From Devosia sp. (GTDB taxonomy: Bacteria > Pseudomonadota > Alphaproteobacteria > Rhizobiales > Devosiaceae), in contig NZ_JAFKHE010000015.1 of assembly GCF_017307495.1 (NCBI RefSeq), positions 248,001 through 312,000 of the forward strand: DNA of 64,000 nucleotides. Reading direction: 5' to 3'. The notes under the pieces are model-generated. The model was not told where the DNA came from. It saw only the letters and a program-made list of their open reading frames with translations, and ran no database searches. The translations under genes and the position numbers were made by a program. Positions 1 to 7,341 of the stretch are shown here, in pieces; the stretch's first letter is position 1, and every line of letters begins with the position of its first letter.

Positions 1-214
1 CGGCATCATCGCCAAGCTGATCACACCGGGCGACCCGAAGCCCCGCGGGTTCATCCTCACCACCGTGCTCGGCATCGTCGGGGCGCTGGTCGCGACCTGG
101 CTGGGGCAGGCGATCGGCTGGTACCAGCCGGGCGAAGCGGCAGGCTTCATCGGTGCGGTGATCGGCTCGGTGATCGTGCTGCTGATCTGGCGCCAGCTGG
201 CGCGGCCGCGCTGA
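1..214 (+). CDS. GlsB/YeaQ/YmgE family stress-response membrane protein (C-terminal part)
   Basis: The 5' end lies outside the window; the visible frame starts at base 2 and encodes the last 70 residues. It is very hydrophobic, with two glycine-rich membrane segments separated by a short polar turn (GWYQPGEA), and it ends with a charged tail (WRQLARPR). This layout, with GIIA near the start, PKPRGF before the first segment and a closing GAVIGSVIVLLIW helix, is that of the small inner-membrane GlsB/YeaQ/YmgE (transglycosylase-associated) family, whose biochemical role is poorly defined. The next gene starts 4 bases downstream, so the two may be co-transcribed. Confidence 0.75.
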   Translation, partial: GIIAKLITPGDPKPRGFILTTVLGIVGALVATWLGQAIGWYQPGEAAGFIGAVIGSVIVLLIWRQLARPR

Positions 215-218
215 CGCC

Positions 219-734
219 ATGAACATTCCAACCATCGAGACCGAGCGGCTGACCCTGCGCGGCTACACACTCGAGGATTTCGACGCCTTCGCGGCGATGT
301 GGGCCGATCCGGACGTCGTGCATTTCATCGGCGGGCGCAGTTTTACGCGCGAGCAATCCTGGCAGCGGTTCCTGACCCGCGCCGGCGGCTGGCAGCACAT
401 GGGCTTCGGCTTCTTCGCGGTGATCGAGAAGGAGTCCGGGCAGCTGGCGGGCGAGGCCGGCTTCCACGAGGCGCGGCGGATCATCGCGCCTTCGCTCGAG
501 GGCACGCTCGAGGCCGGCTGGGCGCTGATGCCTTCGGCGCAGGGCTGGGGCTATGCCACCGAGGCCATGCAGGGAGCGATCGGCTGGGCCGAGGGCGCCT
601 TCCCGGGGCGGCGCATGACCTGCCTGATCAATATCGACAACCTCGCCTCGATGCGGGTGGCGGGACGGCTGGGGTTCAAGGAATTCGCCCGGACGATCTA
701 TGGCGACGACAAGGTCGTGCTGTTCGAGCGGTGA
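219..734 (+). CDS. GNAT N-acetyltransferase (RimJ/RimL-like)
   Basis: A 171-residue protein beginning with the typical ETERLTLRGY opening of RimJ/RimL-like acetyltransferases. The central acetyl-CoA loop region (GWGYATEAMQGAIGWA) and the C-terminal NLASMRVAGRLGF motif, common to this subfamily, are both present and the length is normal. Such enzymes acetylate amino groups of proteins, antibiotics or small molecules; nothing here fixes the substrate. It follows the membrane-protein gene by 4 bases and is followed by a palindromic repeat. Confidence 0.88.
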   Translation: MNIPTIETERLTLRGYTLEDFDAFAAMWADPDVVHFIGGRSFTREQSWQRFLTRAGGWQHMGFGFFAVIEKESGQLAGEAGFHEARRIIAPSLEGTLEAGWALMPSAQGWGYATEAMQGAIGWAEGAFPGRRMTCLINIDNLASMRVAGRLGFKEFARTIYGDDKVVLFER

Positions 735-781
735 AGCCGCTGCGTTCTGCGGTTCGTGCCCCTTTCCACCACTCTATCAGT

Positions 782-862
782 CGTCATCCGCGGGCTTGCC
801 CCGCGGACCCATGGGATGCCGCAGCATCGCTGGGTCCCCGGGTCTTCGCCCGGGGATGACGG
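782..862. repeat. Palindromic intergenic repeat, family A copy 1
   Basis: An inverted repeat of about 80 bases. One end has GTCATCCGCGGG and the other has CCCGGGGATGAC; the inside carries a GGACCC/GGGTCC pair. It lies between the acetyltransferase and the convergent 5'-nucleotidase gene. Related copies with the same GTCAT...ATGAC ends occur near 3726, 19934, 50971 and 56073. Confidence 0.75.
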
Positions 863-890
863 TGCGTGGGGGAGCGAATTGCCTCAAACA

Positions 891-914
891 GAAGGGCGCC
901 AGGAGGCGCCCTTC
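891..914 (-). terminator. Hairpin terminator of the 5'-nucleotidase gene
   Basis: A perfect 10-bp stem (GAAGGGCGCC paired with GGCGCCCTTC) with a 4-base loop lies 23 bases beyond the stop codon of the minus-strand gene. Read on the minus strand it is followed by a T-rich TGTTTG, a weak U tract. The position and perfect stem support an intrinsic terminator; the U tract is short. Confidence 0.65.
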
Positions 915-936
915 GCATTTTCATAGGGCCGCTGGC

Positions 937-2790
937 TTACTGCTTCGGCGCTTCGGTGGCCGGGGCCATTGGGGCCATCGCATCGGGAGCCGGAGCCATC
1001 GGCGCCATGGCGTCCGGTGTCGGAGCCATGGCTGGGGCATCAGTGGCCGGGGCCATCGCCGGAGCCTCGGTGGCGGGGGCTATTGCCGGGGTTTCCGTAG
1101 TCGGTGCTGCGGCGGGCGCCTCGGTCGTTGCCGGAGCCGCCGGAGCTGCTGCCGGAGCTTCGGCGGCCGGCGCCTCGATCGGGGAGGCGTCGGTGATGCG
1201 GCCGTCGGTATAAGGCGTGTAGCTGCCGCCCTGCTTGGCGATGAAGTCGGCCACGACCTTCTCGAGCGGCGGCCCGAAGTCGTAAGCGTTCACGGCGTTC
1301 TTGGCGAAGAGCTCGTAGCCGTCGCCGCCGCCGCGCACGTAGTTGTTGGTGACGACGCCGTAGGTCTTGGCGGGATCGATCGGCACCCAGCTGTCGCCGT
1401 CCTTGACCAGCACGTCGGAAATGCGCGAGCCGACCGGCTTGGACTTGTCGAAGGTGTACTTGAGCCCGGCGACCTGCGGGAAGCGGCCGGCCACGTCCTC
1501 GATCTGGCTGACCCCGTTCTCGAGCGAGGCGACGAGGTCGGCGCCGCCGATCTGGAAGGTGGCGAGCGTGTTCGAGAAGGGCAGGACGGTCAGCACCTCG
1601 CCCATGGTGATCTGGCCCTCGTCGATCGAGGCGCGCAGGCCGCCGGAGTTGGCGATGGAGATGGTGATGCCCTGGTCCTTGACGCGATCGAGCTGGGCGT
1701 CGGCGACGAGGTTGCCCATCGAGCATTCCATGACGCGGCAGACGTTGCGATCGCCCTGGATGGCGGCGGTGGCGGTGCCGATGACCTCGGCCTTGAGCGT
1801 CTCGAGCGGCTTGCCGAGCTCGGCGACCTTGTCGATGAAGCCCTGGTCGGGCTTGACCGACTTGTCGAGCAGGATCGGAGCGCCGGTGGCCGAGACGAGC
1901 TTGCCCGCGTCGTCCCAGGTGACCTTAAGTTCGCCCAGCACCTTGCCGTACTGGCCGGCGGTGACGATCGGCACGTCGACGCCATCGGGGTTCTTGACCA
2001 GGGTCGGGTAGGGGCCGGCCGAGCCTGGCACGTCGCCCAGGAAGGTGTGCGAGTGCCCGCCGACGATCAGGTCGATGCCGGAGACGGCCTTGGCCAAGTC
2101 CTGATCGACGGTGTAGCCGATGTGGCTCAGCACGATGATCTTGTCGATGCCGGCCGCCTCGAGCCCGCCGACGGCGCCCTTGACGTATTCGGTGACGCTC
2201 TCGAAGGCGACGTTGGGGCCGGGCGAGGCGATTTCCGGGGTGTCCTCGGTGGTGGCACCGATGACGCCGACCTTGTCGCCGCCGATGTTGAGCACGACGA
2301 CGCCGGGCGGCAGGCCCTTGAGGTCGGCGTCCTTCGTGGTGTCGAAGTTGCCGCCGATGATCGGGAACTTGGCGGCAGCGATGAACTTCGCGAACTCGGA
2401 TGGGCCGTCGTCGAACTCATGGTTGCCGGTGGCGACGGCGTCGAAGCCGATCTGGTTCATGAAGTCGGCGACGATCTCGGACTTGTACTGGGTGTAGAAC
2501 AGGGAGCCCTGGAACTCGTCGCCGGCCGAGAACAGCACGACGTTCTCGCCCGCCGCCTTGGCCTTTTGGCGCTCGGCATCGATGGCGGTCTTGAGCCGGG
2601 CGATGCCGCCGAAGCACTCGCCCTTCTGCTCGCCCTCGGCGTTGCAGGTCGAATCGGAACCGGTGATCGATTCGAAGCGCGAGTGGAAATCGTTGATGTG
2701 GAGGATGGTGAGCGAGAATTCCGCCTGCGCCGCGCCGGAGAATCCGGCGGACAGCGCGAGCGCCGAGGCGCCGAGCAACAGCTTGTTCAT
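937..2790 (-). CDS. Secreted bifunctional metallophosphatase/5'-nucleotidase with Pro/Ala/Met-rich tail
   Basis: Predicted periplasmic hydrolase of nucleotides to nucleosides. The chosen 617-residue start has a good signal peptide (about 24 residues ending AQAE) and an upstream AGGACAGGGA ribosome site; a longer frame exists upstream but lacks these. The N-terminal metallophosphatase domain shows LHINDFHSR, GNHEFDDGPSEF and GGHSH metal-binding motifs. The C-terminal nucleotide-binding domain shows YGVVTNNYVRGGGDGYEL. Residues about 535-617 are a low-complexity Pro/Ala/Thr tail with two DAMAPM units, unusual for UshA-type enzymes. It could feed nucleosides to the purine importer and degradation genes further along, though it is not in that operon. 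A hairpin terminator follows. Confidence 0.93.
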   Translation of the reverse strand: MNKLLLGASALALSAGFSGAAQAEFSLTILHINDFHSRFESITGSDSTCNAEGEQKGECFGGIARLKTAIDAERQKAKAAGENVVLFSAGDEFQGSLFYTQYKSEIVADFMNQIGFDAVATGNHEFDDGPSEFAKFIAAAKFPIIGGNFDTTKDADLKGLPPGVVVLNIGGDKVGVIGATTEDTPEIASPGPNVAFESVTEYVKGAVGGLEAAGIDKIIVLSHIGYTVDQDLAKAVSGIDLIVGGHSHTFLGDVPGSAGPYPTLVKNPDGVDVPIVTAGQYGKVLGELKVTWDDAGKLVSATGAPILLDKSVKPDQGFIDKVAELGKPLETLKAEVIGTATAAIQGDRNVCRVMECSMGNLVADAQLDRVKDQGITISIANSGGLRASIDEGQITMGEVLTVLPFSNTLATFQIGGADLVASLENGVSQIEDVAGRFPQVAGLKYTFDKSKPVGSRISDVLVKDGDSWVPIDPAKTYGVVTNNYVRGGGDGYELFAKNAVNAYDFGPPLEKVVADFIAKQGGSYTPYTDGRITDASPIEAPAAEAPAAAPAAPATTEAPAAAPTTETPAIAPATEAPAMAPATDAPAMAPTPDAMAPMAPAPDAMAPMAPATEAPKQ

Positions 2791-3025
2791 TATCCCTGTC
2801 CTTTGCTTCAAATCCGGTTGGCCCGGACCCTTCTCGCACTGCAATGCAACGCCGGTGTAACAGGTCTTGCCGCTGCCTCTGGCCGTCGTCCGCAACTCCA
2901 GTGGAGGGTCGAGTTAACTATGGATCGCGGCGCAGCGGAAGGGTCCCTACGGATGCTTTTGGGGGTTCCACGGCCGGCCGGTTCTTGTACTCTCCGCCCC
3001 GTTTTTGGGTGCGGAGAGTTCGAAT

Positions 3026-3676
3026 ATGCGCAGCGCTTTGATCGTCTGGGGTGGCTGGAACGGGCACGATCCCGAGGAGTGCGCGTCCATCTACCGGCGC
3101 TGGCTGCACGAGGACGGCTACTCGGTGCGCGTCGAGACGGACCTCGGCGTGCTCGCCGATCCGGCGATCCACGAGCTCAGCCTGATCATTCCGATCTACA
3201 CCATGAGCAAGATCGAGAAGGAGCCGTTGCAGAACCTCGTCAAGGCGATCGAGGGCGGTGTCGGCCTCGCCGGCCACCACGGCGGCATGAGCGATGCGTT
3301 CCGCGAGGCGGTGGAGTACCAGTTCGTGGTCGGCGGCCAGTGGGTGGCGCACCCGGGCAACATCATCGACTACACGGTGGACGTGGTGAAGCCCGAAGAC
3401 CCGATCATGGCTGGCATCCCGGTCTCTTTCCCCTATACGTCCGAGCAGTACTACATGCACATGGACCCGTCGGTCGAAGTGCTGGCCACCACCACCTTCT
3501 CGGGGGAGCACGCACCCTGGACCAAGGGCGTGGTGATGCCGGTGGTGTGGAAGCGGCTCTACGGGGCCGGCAAGGTGTTCCACTCGACGCTGGGCCACCG
3601 CGCCACCGAGTTCGAGAACCCCCACATGGCGACGATCCTGCGGCGTGGCATCAACTGGGCGGCACGGGCCGAGTAA
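3026..3676 (+). CDS. ThuA-domain protein (trehalose-utilization type)
   Basis: A 216-residue soluble protein starting MRSALIVWGGWNGHDP, with a GGAGA ribosome site upstream; an in-frame TTG 7 codons earlier is less likely. The fold signature of ThuA is present: GHHGGMSDAFR in the middle, then HMDPSVEVL, and near the end VVWKRLYGAGKVFHSTLGH. ThuA proteins are class I amidotransferase-like and often accompany sugar utilisation or oxidoreductase genes, but no activity is established for most of them. Here it stands alone between the divergent 5'-nucleotidase and the convergent anti-sigma gene, so context does not add a role. Confidence 0.9.
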   Translation: MRSALIVWGGWNGHDPEECASIYRRWLHEDGYSVRVETDLGVLADPAIHELSLIIPIYTMSKIEKEPLQNLVKAIEGGVGLAGHHGGMSDAFREAVEYQFVVGGQWVAHPGNIIDYTVDVVKPEDPIMAGIPVSFPYTSEQYYMHMDPSVEVLATTTFSGEHAPWTKGVVMPVVWKRLYGAGKVFHSTLGHRATEFENPHMATILRRGINWAARAE

Positions 3677-3725
3677 GTCGCGCCGTTAGCTTGCACGGGC
3701 CGTGACCTCAGTTGCCACGATCACG

Positions 3726-3806
3726 GGGTCATTCCCGCGAAAGCGGGAACCTCTGTTTGCGAAGCGCGCGGCAAAACAGAGATCCCCGCTTGCGCGGGGA
3801 TGACCC
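3726..3806. repeat. Palindromic intergenic repeat, family A copy 2
   Basis: A long inverted repeat between two convergent genes. The outer arms are GGGTCATTCCCGC and GCGGGGATGACCC, with inner CTCTGTTT and AAACAGAG arms. The convergent position would let it also act as a two-way terminator. The closest relative in the window is the copy at 56073-56162. Confidence 0.8.
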
Positions 3807-3834
3807 GGTGGACAGGCGAGTCCGATAGTGGAGG

Positions 3835-4476
3835 TTACCGCCAGCGCAGCGCCCAGCGGCCGACGATGGCCCCCAGCACCGCCGCGGCGAGGATGCCGGT
3901 CGTGTACCAGAGGGTGATGAAGGGCATGCCGCTCTCGGTGCAGTGGAAGGCATAGACCCAGGTGGCGGCGCCGCCGGCAAATAGGCCGGCAGCGAAGCCG
4001 GCGAGGGGCAGGTTGGTGGGCGCGGCGCGGCGCATGGCCCACACGGTGGCGGCGTAGATCGGCACCGACAGGGCGACGATGTAGAACGGGCAGAGCAGGG
4101 CCGTGCCGCCGAAGACGAGCGTGCGCATCTCGCCCGGCCCCATCACCAGCATCTGGACGATGCCGGCCGCACCGGTCAGCGCAACGAGGGTCACCACGCC
4201 GACCGCCTGGCGCATCATGCTGCCGCCGGGGCGGGCGAGGTTGAGCGCGGCGAGGGCGCCGAGCGCGGCAAAGATCGCGGTGAAGGCGAACTTCACCCAG
4301 AACATCATGGTCCCGATCGCGATCATCAGGTCGGGGCGCAGGCCCAGCCAGGCGATCATGAGGACCGCCGAGACCGCAACGCCCAGCACCGCCCAGCCGA
4401 ACAGCCGCCGCTGGAGGGTGCGGGGCGGGGTTGGGGCGAGATCCGCTGCCAGGTGGTCGATCAGGTCGTCAGCCAT
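3835..4476 (-). CDS. nrsF: NrsF-family (DUF1109) anti-sigma factor, six membrane segments
   Basis: A 213-residue integral membrane protein with six predicted hydrophobic segments after a short cytosolic start (MADDLIDHLA). It fits the DUF1109/NrsF family, which holds ECF sigma factors of the SigF type inactive at the membrane. Two cysteines, C129 (LLCPF) and C179 (FHCTES), sit where this family keeps conserved cysteines linked to signal sensing in Caulobacter. Its start overlaps the end of the sigma gene by 8 bases, so the pair is translationally coupled. Family and neighbour agree closely; the signal sensed is inferred. Confidence 0.9.
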   Translation of the reverse strand: MADDLIDHLAADLAPTPPRTLQRRLFGWAVLGVAVSAVLMIAWLGLRPDLMIAIGTMMFWVKFAFTAIFAALGALAALNLARPGGSMMRQAVGVVTLVALTGAAGIVQMLVMGPGEMRTLVFGGTALLCPFYIVALSVPIYAATVWAMRRAAPTNLPLAGFAAGLFAGGAATWVYAFHCTESGMPFITLWYTTGILAAAVLGAIVGRWALRWR

Positions 4477-5026
4477 CGGCCTTGCCTCCGAAGCGGGCGG
4501 CGAGCGACTTGAGGCCGCGATGGATGGAAACCTTGGCGGCCGTCTCGGTCATGCCGAGCCGGGCGGCAGCCTCGGCGACCGATGCGCCTTCCAGTCTCGT
4601 CTGGCGGATAAGCTCGGCCGGCTTGCCGGGGATCGTGGCAAGGACTGTCTCGACATCCATGCGCGCGGTGGTGGCTTCGCTGTCGTCGGTGGCGAAGATC
4701 GCGGCATCCTCCTCGAGCGGCAGGGTCATGCGCAGCTTGTTCCGGCGGAAATGGTCGATCAGCTTGTAGCGCGCGATGGCGTGAAGCCAGGCGGTGAACG
4801 GCTGGGCGCGATCGTAGGTCAGCCGTCGCGTGTGGATGGCCATCAGCGTTTCCTGCACCAAGTCGTCGCCATTGGCGGCGAGCGCGGGCGCCAGCCGGAG
4901 GGCGAAATAGGCCCTCAGATGGCGGCGCAGTTCCTCAAGCAATGCGCGATAGGCCGCGGCATCGCCGTCGAGCGCCTTCAGCATCAGGGGGCGCAGGTGC
5001 GCTTCCATATCCGAGGGGACGCTCAT
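4469..5026 (-). CDS. sigF: ECF RNA polymerase sigma factor, SigF type
   Basis: A 185-residue sigma factor with region 2 (DDLVQETLMAIHTRR, then AWLHAIARYKLIDHFRR) and region 4 (GASVAEAAARLGMTETAAKV, then HRGLKSLAAR). There is no region 1 or 3. It is coupled to the NrsF-type anti-sigma gene. Directly upstream is an exact GTAACC-N16-CGAA promoter; the -10 element ends only 11 bases before the chosen ATG, so the transcript would have almost no leader and no clear ribosome site. A second ATG at residue 7 is possible. The promoter implies self-activation. Confidence 0.93.
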   Translation of the reverse strand: MSVPSDMEAHLRPLMLKALDGDAAAYRALLEELRRHLRAYFALRLAPALAANGDDLVQETLMAIHTRRLTYDRAQPFTAWLHAIARYKLIDHFRRNKLRMTLPLEEDAAIFATDDSEATTARMDVETVLATIPGKPAELIRQTRLEGASVAEAAARLGMTETAAKVSIHRGLKSLAARFGGKADG

Positions 5027-5036
5027 CGATACTCTG

Positions 5037-5062
5037 TTCGCGTGGAGACCTCGCAAGGTTAC
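5037..5062 (-). promoter_or_regulatory. SigF-type promoter for the sigF-nrsF operon
   Basis: On the minus strand GTAACC (5062-5057) and CGAA (5040-5037) are separated by exactly 16 bases, the motif reported for SigF promoters in Caulobacter. The placement is just upstream of sigF and predicts autoregulation. Confidence 0.8.
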
Positions 5063-5106
5063 ACCGGGACGACGAGCATGTCGCCATTCACGTCGTCGTG
5101 ACGAGG

Positions 5107-5132
5107 GTAACCGACCGCCGGTGGCACGCGAA
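5107..5132 (+). promoter_or_regulatory. SigF-type promoter for mrpX and downstream genes
   Basis: GTAACC (5107-5112) and CGAA (5129-5132) are separated by exactly 16 bases on the plus strand, the same architecture as the divergent promoter at 5037-5062. It lies about 50 bases upstream of the Met-rich peptide gene. No third exact match was noticed in the window. Confidence 0.8.
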
Positions 5133-5179
5133 CTCAGCCCCGTAACCGCCGCAACCGAGCGGCCAACGGGAGACCACAG

Positions 5180-5491
5180 ATGAAATCGATCCTTTCCGCC
5201 CTTGCCCTGGTGGCCGCCATGGGTGTTGCCGGTGGCGCCAGTGCCGAAGACGCCATGGCGCCGATGCAGGACAACGCCATGTCCGGCGGCGCCATGTCGT
5301 CCGACGCGATGATGATGACGCCGGACCAGATGATGGCCATGTGCCTCGAGAAGGCGGCGACGGCCACCGACGCCACGACCAAGACCGAGGACGAGAAGGC
5401 CTGCCACACCGTGCACAACCTGCTGATGGGCGATGATATGATGAGCGGCGACGCCATGTCGGGCGGGGCCATGGCGCCGGCGGCGCAATAA
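5180..5491 (+). CDS. mrpX: MrpX-like secreted methionine-rich peptide
   Basis: A 103-residue protein with a 22-residue signal peptide ending GGASA. The mature part is 81 residues, 15 of them methionine, in clusters such as DAMMMTPDQMMAM, plus two cysteines. A GGGAG ribosome site precedes the ATG. In Azospira a similar periplasmic Met-rich peptide (MrpX) absorbs hypochlorite as methionine sulfoxide and is repaired by YedY1 using electrons from YedZ1. The neighbours here are those two enzyme types and the SigF/NrsF pair, so the match is by composition and context rather than alignment. A metal-binding role is the main alternative. Confidence 0.8.
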   Translation: MKSILSALALVAAMGVAGGASAEDAMAPMQDNAMSGGAMSSDAMMMTPDQMMAMCLEKAATATDATTKTEDEKACHTVHNLLMGDDMMSGDAMSGGAMAPAAQ

Positions 5492-5513
5492 ACTATACGT
5501 GATAGGGTGCAAT

Positions 5514-5557
5514 CGCTCCCCGAACTGCCGTTGCTTCGGCAGGGCAGGCGGGGAGCG
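5514..5557 (+). terminator. Intra-operon hairpin between mrpX and yedZ1
   Basis: A 9-bp outer stem (CGCTCCCCG with CGGGGAGCG) encloses a second stem (CTGCCG with CGGCAG). No U tract follows, so partial termination or RNA protection is more likely than full termination. The effect would be more mrpX than enzyme mRNA. Confidence 0.6.
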
Positions 5558-5572
5558 GTGCCGGAGGGAACG

Positions 5573-6547
5573 ATGACCGACCAGGCACTGGGTAAGCCGG
5601 AGGCCGACAGGCCAGCCAAGGGACCGCTGATCTATCGGCAGGCGGTGCTGACGCGCATCACCCATTGGGTGTGGGCCATCGCGCTGTTCTTCATGCTGCT
5701 CAGCGGGCTGCAGATCTGGAACGCGCACCCCGCGCTCTATGTCGGCCAGCAGTCGGGCTTCGAATTCGACAACGCGATCCTCAGGATCGGGGCGGAGAAC
5801 ACGCCGGAAGGCCCGCGCGGCTTCACCACCGTGTTCGGGCAGAAATTCGATACCACCGGCGTGCTCGGGATGAGCGAGCTGCGCGGCACTACCAATTTCG
5901 TCGGCTTCCCCGGCTGGGCCACGATACCCTCGTTCCGCGACCTCGCGACGGGGCGGGTGGTGCACTTCTTCTTCGCCTGGATCCTCGTCGGCGCGCTTGG
6001 CATCTGGGCGATATCGAGCCTGCTCAACGGACATCTATGGCGCGACGTGATCCTCAAGCCGCGCGATTTCCGCGAGCTGCCCCGGGACATCTGGGACCAT
6101 GCCCGGCTGAAGTTCCACCACGGGCGCAGCTACTCCCCGCTGCAGAAGTTCGCCTATTTCGGCGTGTTCTTCGTGCTCTTCCCGCTGATCATCCTCACCG
6201 GGCTCGCCATGTCGCCGACGATGGACGCGGGCTGGCCCTGGCTGATCGATCTGTTCGGCGGGAGGCAGACGGCGCGGACCATCCATTTCCTGGTGATGGT
6301 CCTGCTGGTGTTGTTCTTCGTCATCCACATCGCGATGGTGCTGCTGGCGGGGCCGATCAACGAACTACGCTCTATGATAACGGGTTATTACAGGACGAGC
6401 CCCGGCACTGACGCCTCCCTCCCCCTTGAGGGGAGGGAGCGAGGGAGGGGGAGGTCCGGTGGTCGCCGCGAGATCCCCACCCCTGACTCCTCCCCGCAAG
6501 GGGGAGGGGAGCAAGCCGGCGCGAACAGGCAGGAGAAGTCGAAATGA
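5573..6547 (+). CDS. yedZ1: YedZ1-like membrane cytochrome b (b561 type)
   Basis: A 324-residue protein with a GGAGGG ribosome site before MTDQALG. Four membrane segments are seen; ITHWVWAIALFF, VVHFFFAWIL, and IHFLVM with VIHIAM supply histidines suited to bind b haems. It probably passes electrons from the quinone pool to the molybdoenzyme encoded next. The stop overlaps the next start (ATGA). The last 50 or so residues after TSPGTD are polar and low-complexity (SLPLEGRERGRG, TPDSSPQGGG) and are encoded by a family B repeat, so the ancestral protein probably ended shortly after the fourth membrane segment. Confidence 0.87.
   Translation: MTDQALGKPEADRPAKGPLIYRQAVLTRITHWVWAIALFFMLLSGLQIWNAHPALYVGQQSGFEFDNAILRIGAENTPEGPRGFTTVFGQKFDTTGVLGMSELRGTTNFVGFPGWATIPSFRDLATGRVVHFFFAWILVGALGIWAISSLLNGHLWRDVILKPRDFRELPRDIWDHARLKFHHGRSYSPLQKFAYFGVFFVLFPLIILTGLAMSPTMDAGWPWLIDLFGGRQTARTIHFLVMVLLVLFFVIHIAMVLLAGPINELRSMITGYYRTSPGTDASLPLEGRERGRGRSGGRREIPTPDSSPQGGGEQAGANRQEKSK
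6413..6511. repeat. CT/GA-rich palindromic repeat, family B, inside yedZ1 3' end
   Basis: An inverted repeat with CTCCCTCCCCCTTGAGGGGA at one side and CAAGGGGGAGGGGAG at the other. A close relative is at 30807-30900. Here it is read through as coding sequence at the end of the cytochrome gene. Confidence 0.8.
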
Positions 6548-7341
6548 GCGGGCTGATCCTCAATCGGCGCCGGCTGATCGGGCTCGGCGCAGCCTCGGCG
6601 GGGTCGCTGGTGCTGGCGGGCTGCGACCAGTTCGACTTTCTTGGGCAGCGCAACGATCCGGTGCGCGATTTCCTTGAGCGGGCCAATTCCCTGACCTACG
6701 CGGCGCAACGGGCGCTGGTGGGGCAGCAGGCGCTGGCGCGGGAGTTTTCGGAGAGCGAGATCCGGCAGGGGCAGCGGCCCAACGGCTCGACCGATCCGCG
6801 TCAGAATGTTGCCGAGTACCGGACGCTCGAGGCGAACGGCTTTGCCGGCTATAAGCTCCGGATCACCGGGCTGGTCGAGACGCCGAAGGAGTATTCGCTC
6901 GCCGAGCTCCAGAACATGCCGTCGCGCACGCAGATCACGCGGCACGACTGCGTCGAGGGCTGGAGCTGCATCGCCAAGTGGACCGGGGTGCCGCTGGGGC
7001 GGCTGCTCGACGAGGCGAAAGTCAAGCCGGGCGCGAAGTTCATCGTCTACCACTGCTACGACGTGATGGGCGGAGGGCTGTCGAAGCCCGAGCCGTACTA
7101 CGAGAGTTCCGACCTGATCGATGCCTACCACCCGCAGACGATCGCGGCCTACGGGCTCAACGGCGGCGCGCTGCCGGTGGAGAATGGAGCGCCCATCCGC
7201 ATCCGCATCGAGCGGGCGCTCGGCTACAAGCAGCCCAAGTATGTCCACACCATCGAGGTGGCGGACGGGTTCAGCCAATACGGCCTGGGGCAGGGCGGGT
7301 ATTGGGAGGACCATGGGTATGACTGGTATGGGGGAATTTGA
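6544..7341 (+). CDS. yedY1: YedY1-like molybdopterin oxidoreductase, Tat-exported
   Basis: A 265-residue sulfite-oxidase-fold enzyme. The N terminus has a twin-arginine type signal (NRRRLIGLGAAS) followed by a hydrophobic stretch and LAGC, so it may also be lipidated. The HDCVEGWSC motif carries the probable molybdenum-ligand cysteine, C136. Related YedY/MsrP enzymes reduce methionine sulfoxide in periplasmic proteins. Gene order, overlap with the cytochrome b gene and the Met-rich peptide upstream support the same job here, with MrpX as likely substrate. Reduction of another S- or N-oxide cannot be excluded. Confidence 0.88.
   Translation: MSGLILNRRRLIGLGAASAGSLVLAGCDQFDFLGQRNDPVRDFLERANSLTYAAQRALVGQQALAREFSESEIRQGQRPNGSTDPRQNVAEYRTLEANGFAGYKLRITGLVETPKEYSLAELQNMPSRTQITRHDCVEGWSCIAKWTGVPLGRLLDEAKVKPGAKFIVYHCYDVMGGGLSKPEPYYESSDLIDAYHPQTIAAYGLNGGALPVENGAPIRIRIERALGYKQPKYVHTIEVADGFSQYGLGQGGYWEDHGYDWYGGI

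Noticed and set aside
782..862. The inverted repeats as possible CRISPR repeats
   Set aside because: The copies are scattered singly tens of kilobases apart, with no regularly spaced short repeats or cas genes.
700..3705. A plus-strand open frame of about 1000 codons antisense to the 5'-nucleotidase
   Set aside because: It runs through a repeat, a terminator and the antisense of a gene with full domain signatures, and its translation is compositionally biased (Arg/Gly/Val) with no motif. It is a high-GC shadow.
5142..5175. A third GTAACC at 5142 as another SigF promoter
   Set aside because: CGAA is not found 16 bases downstream; it lies inside the leader of mrpX.
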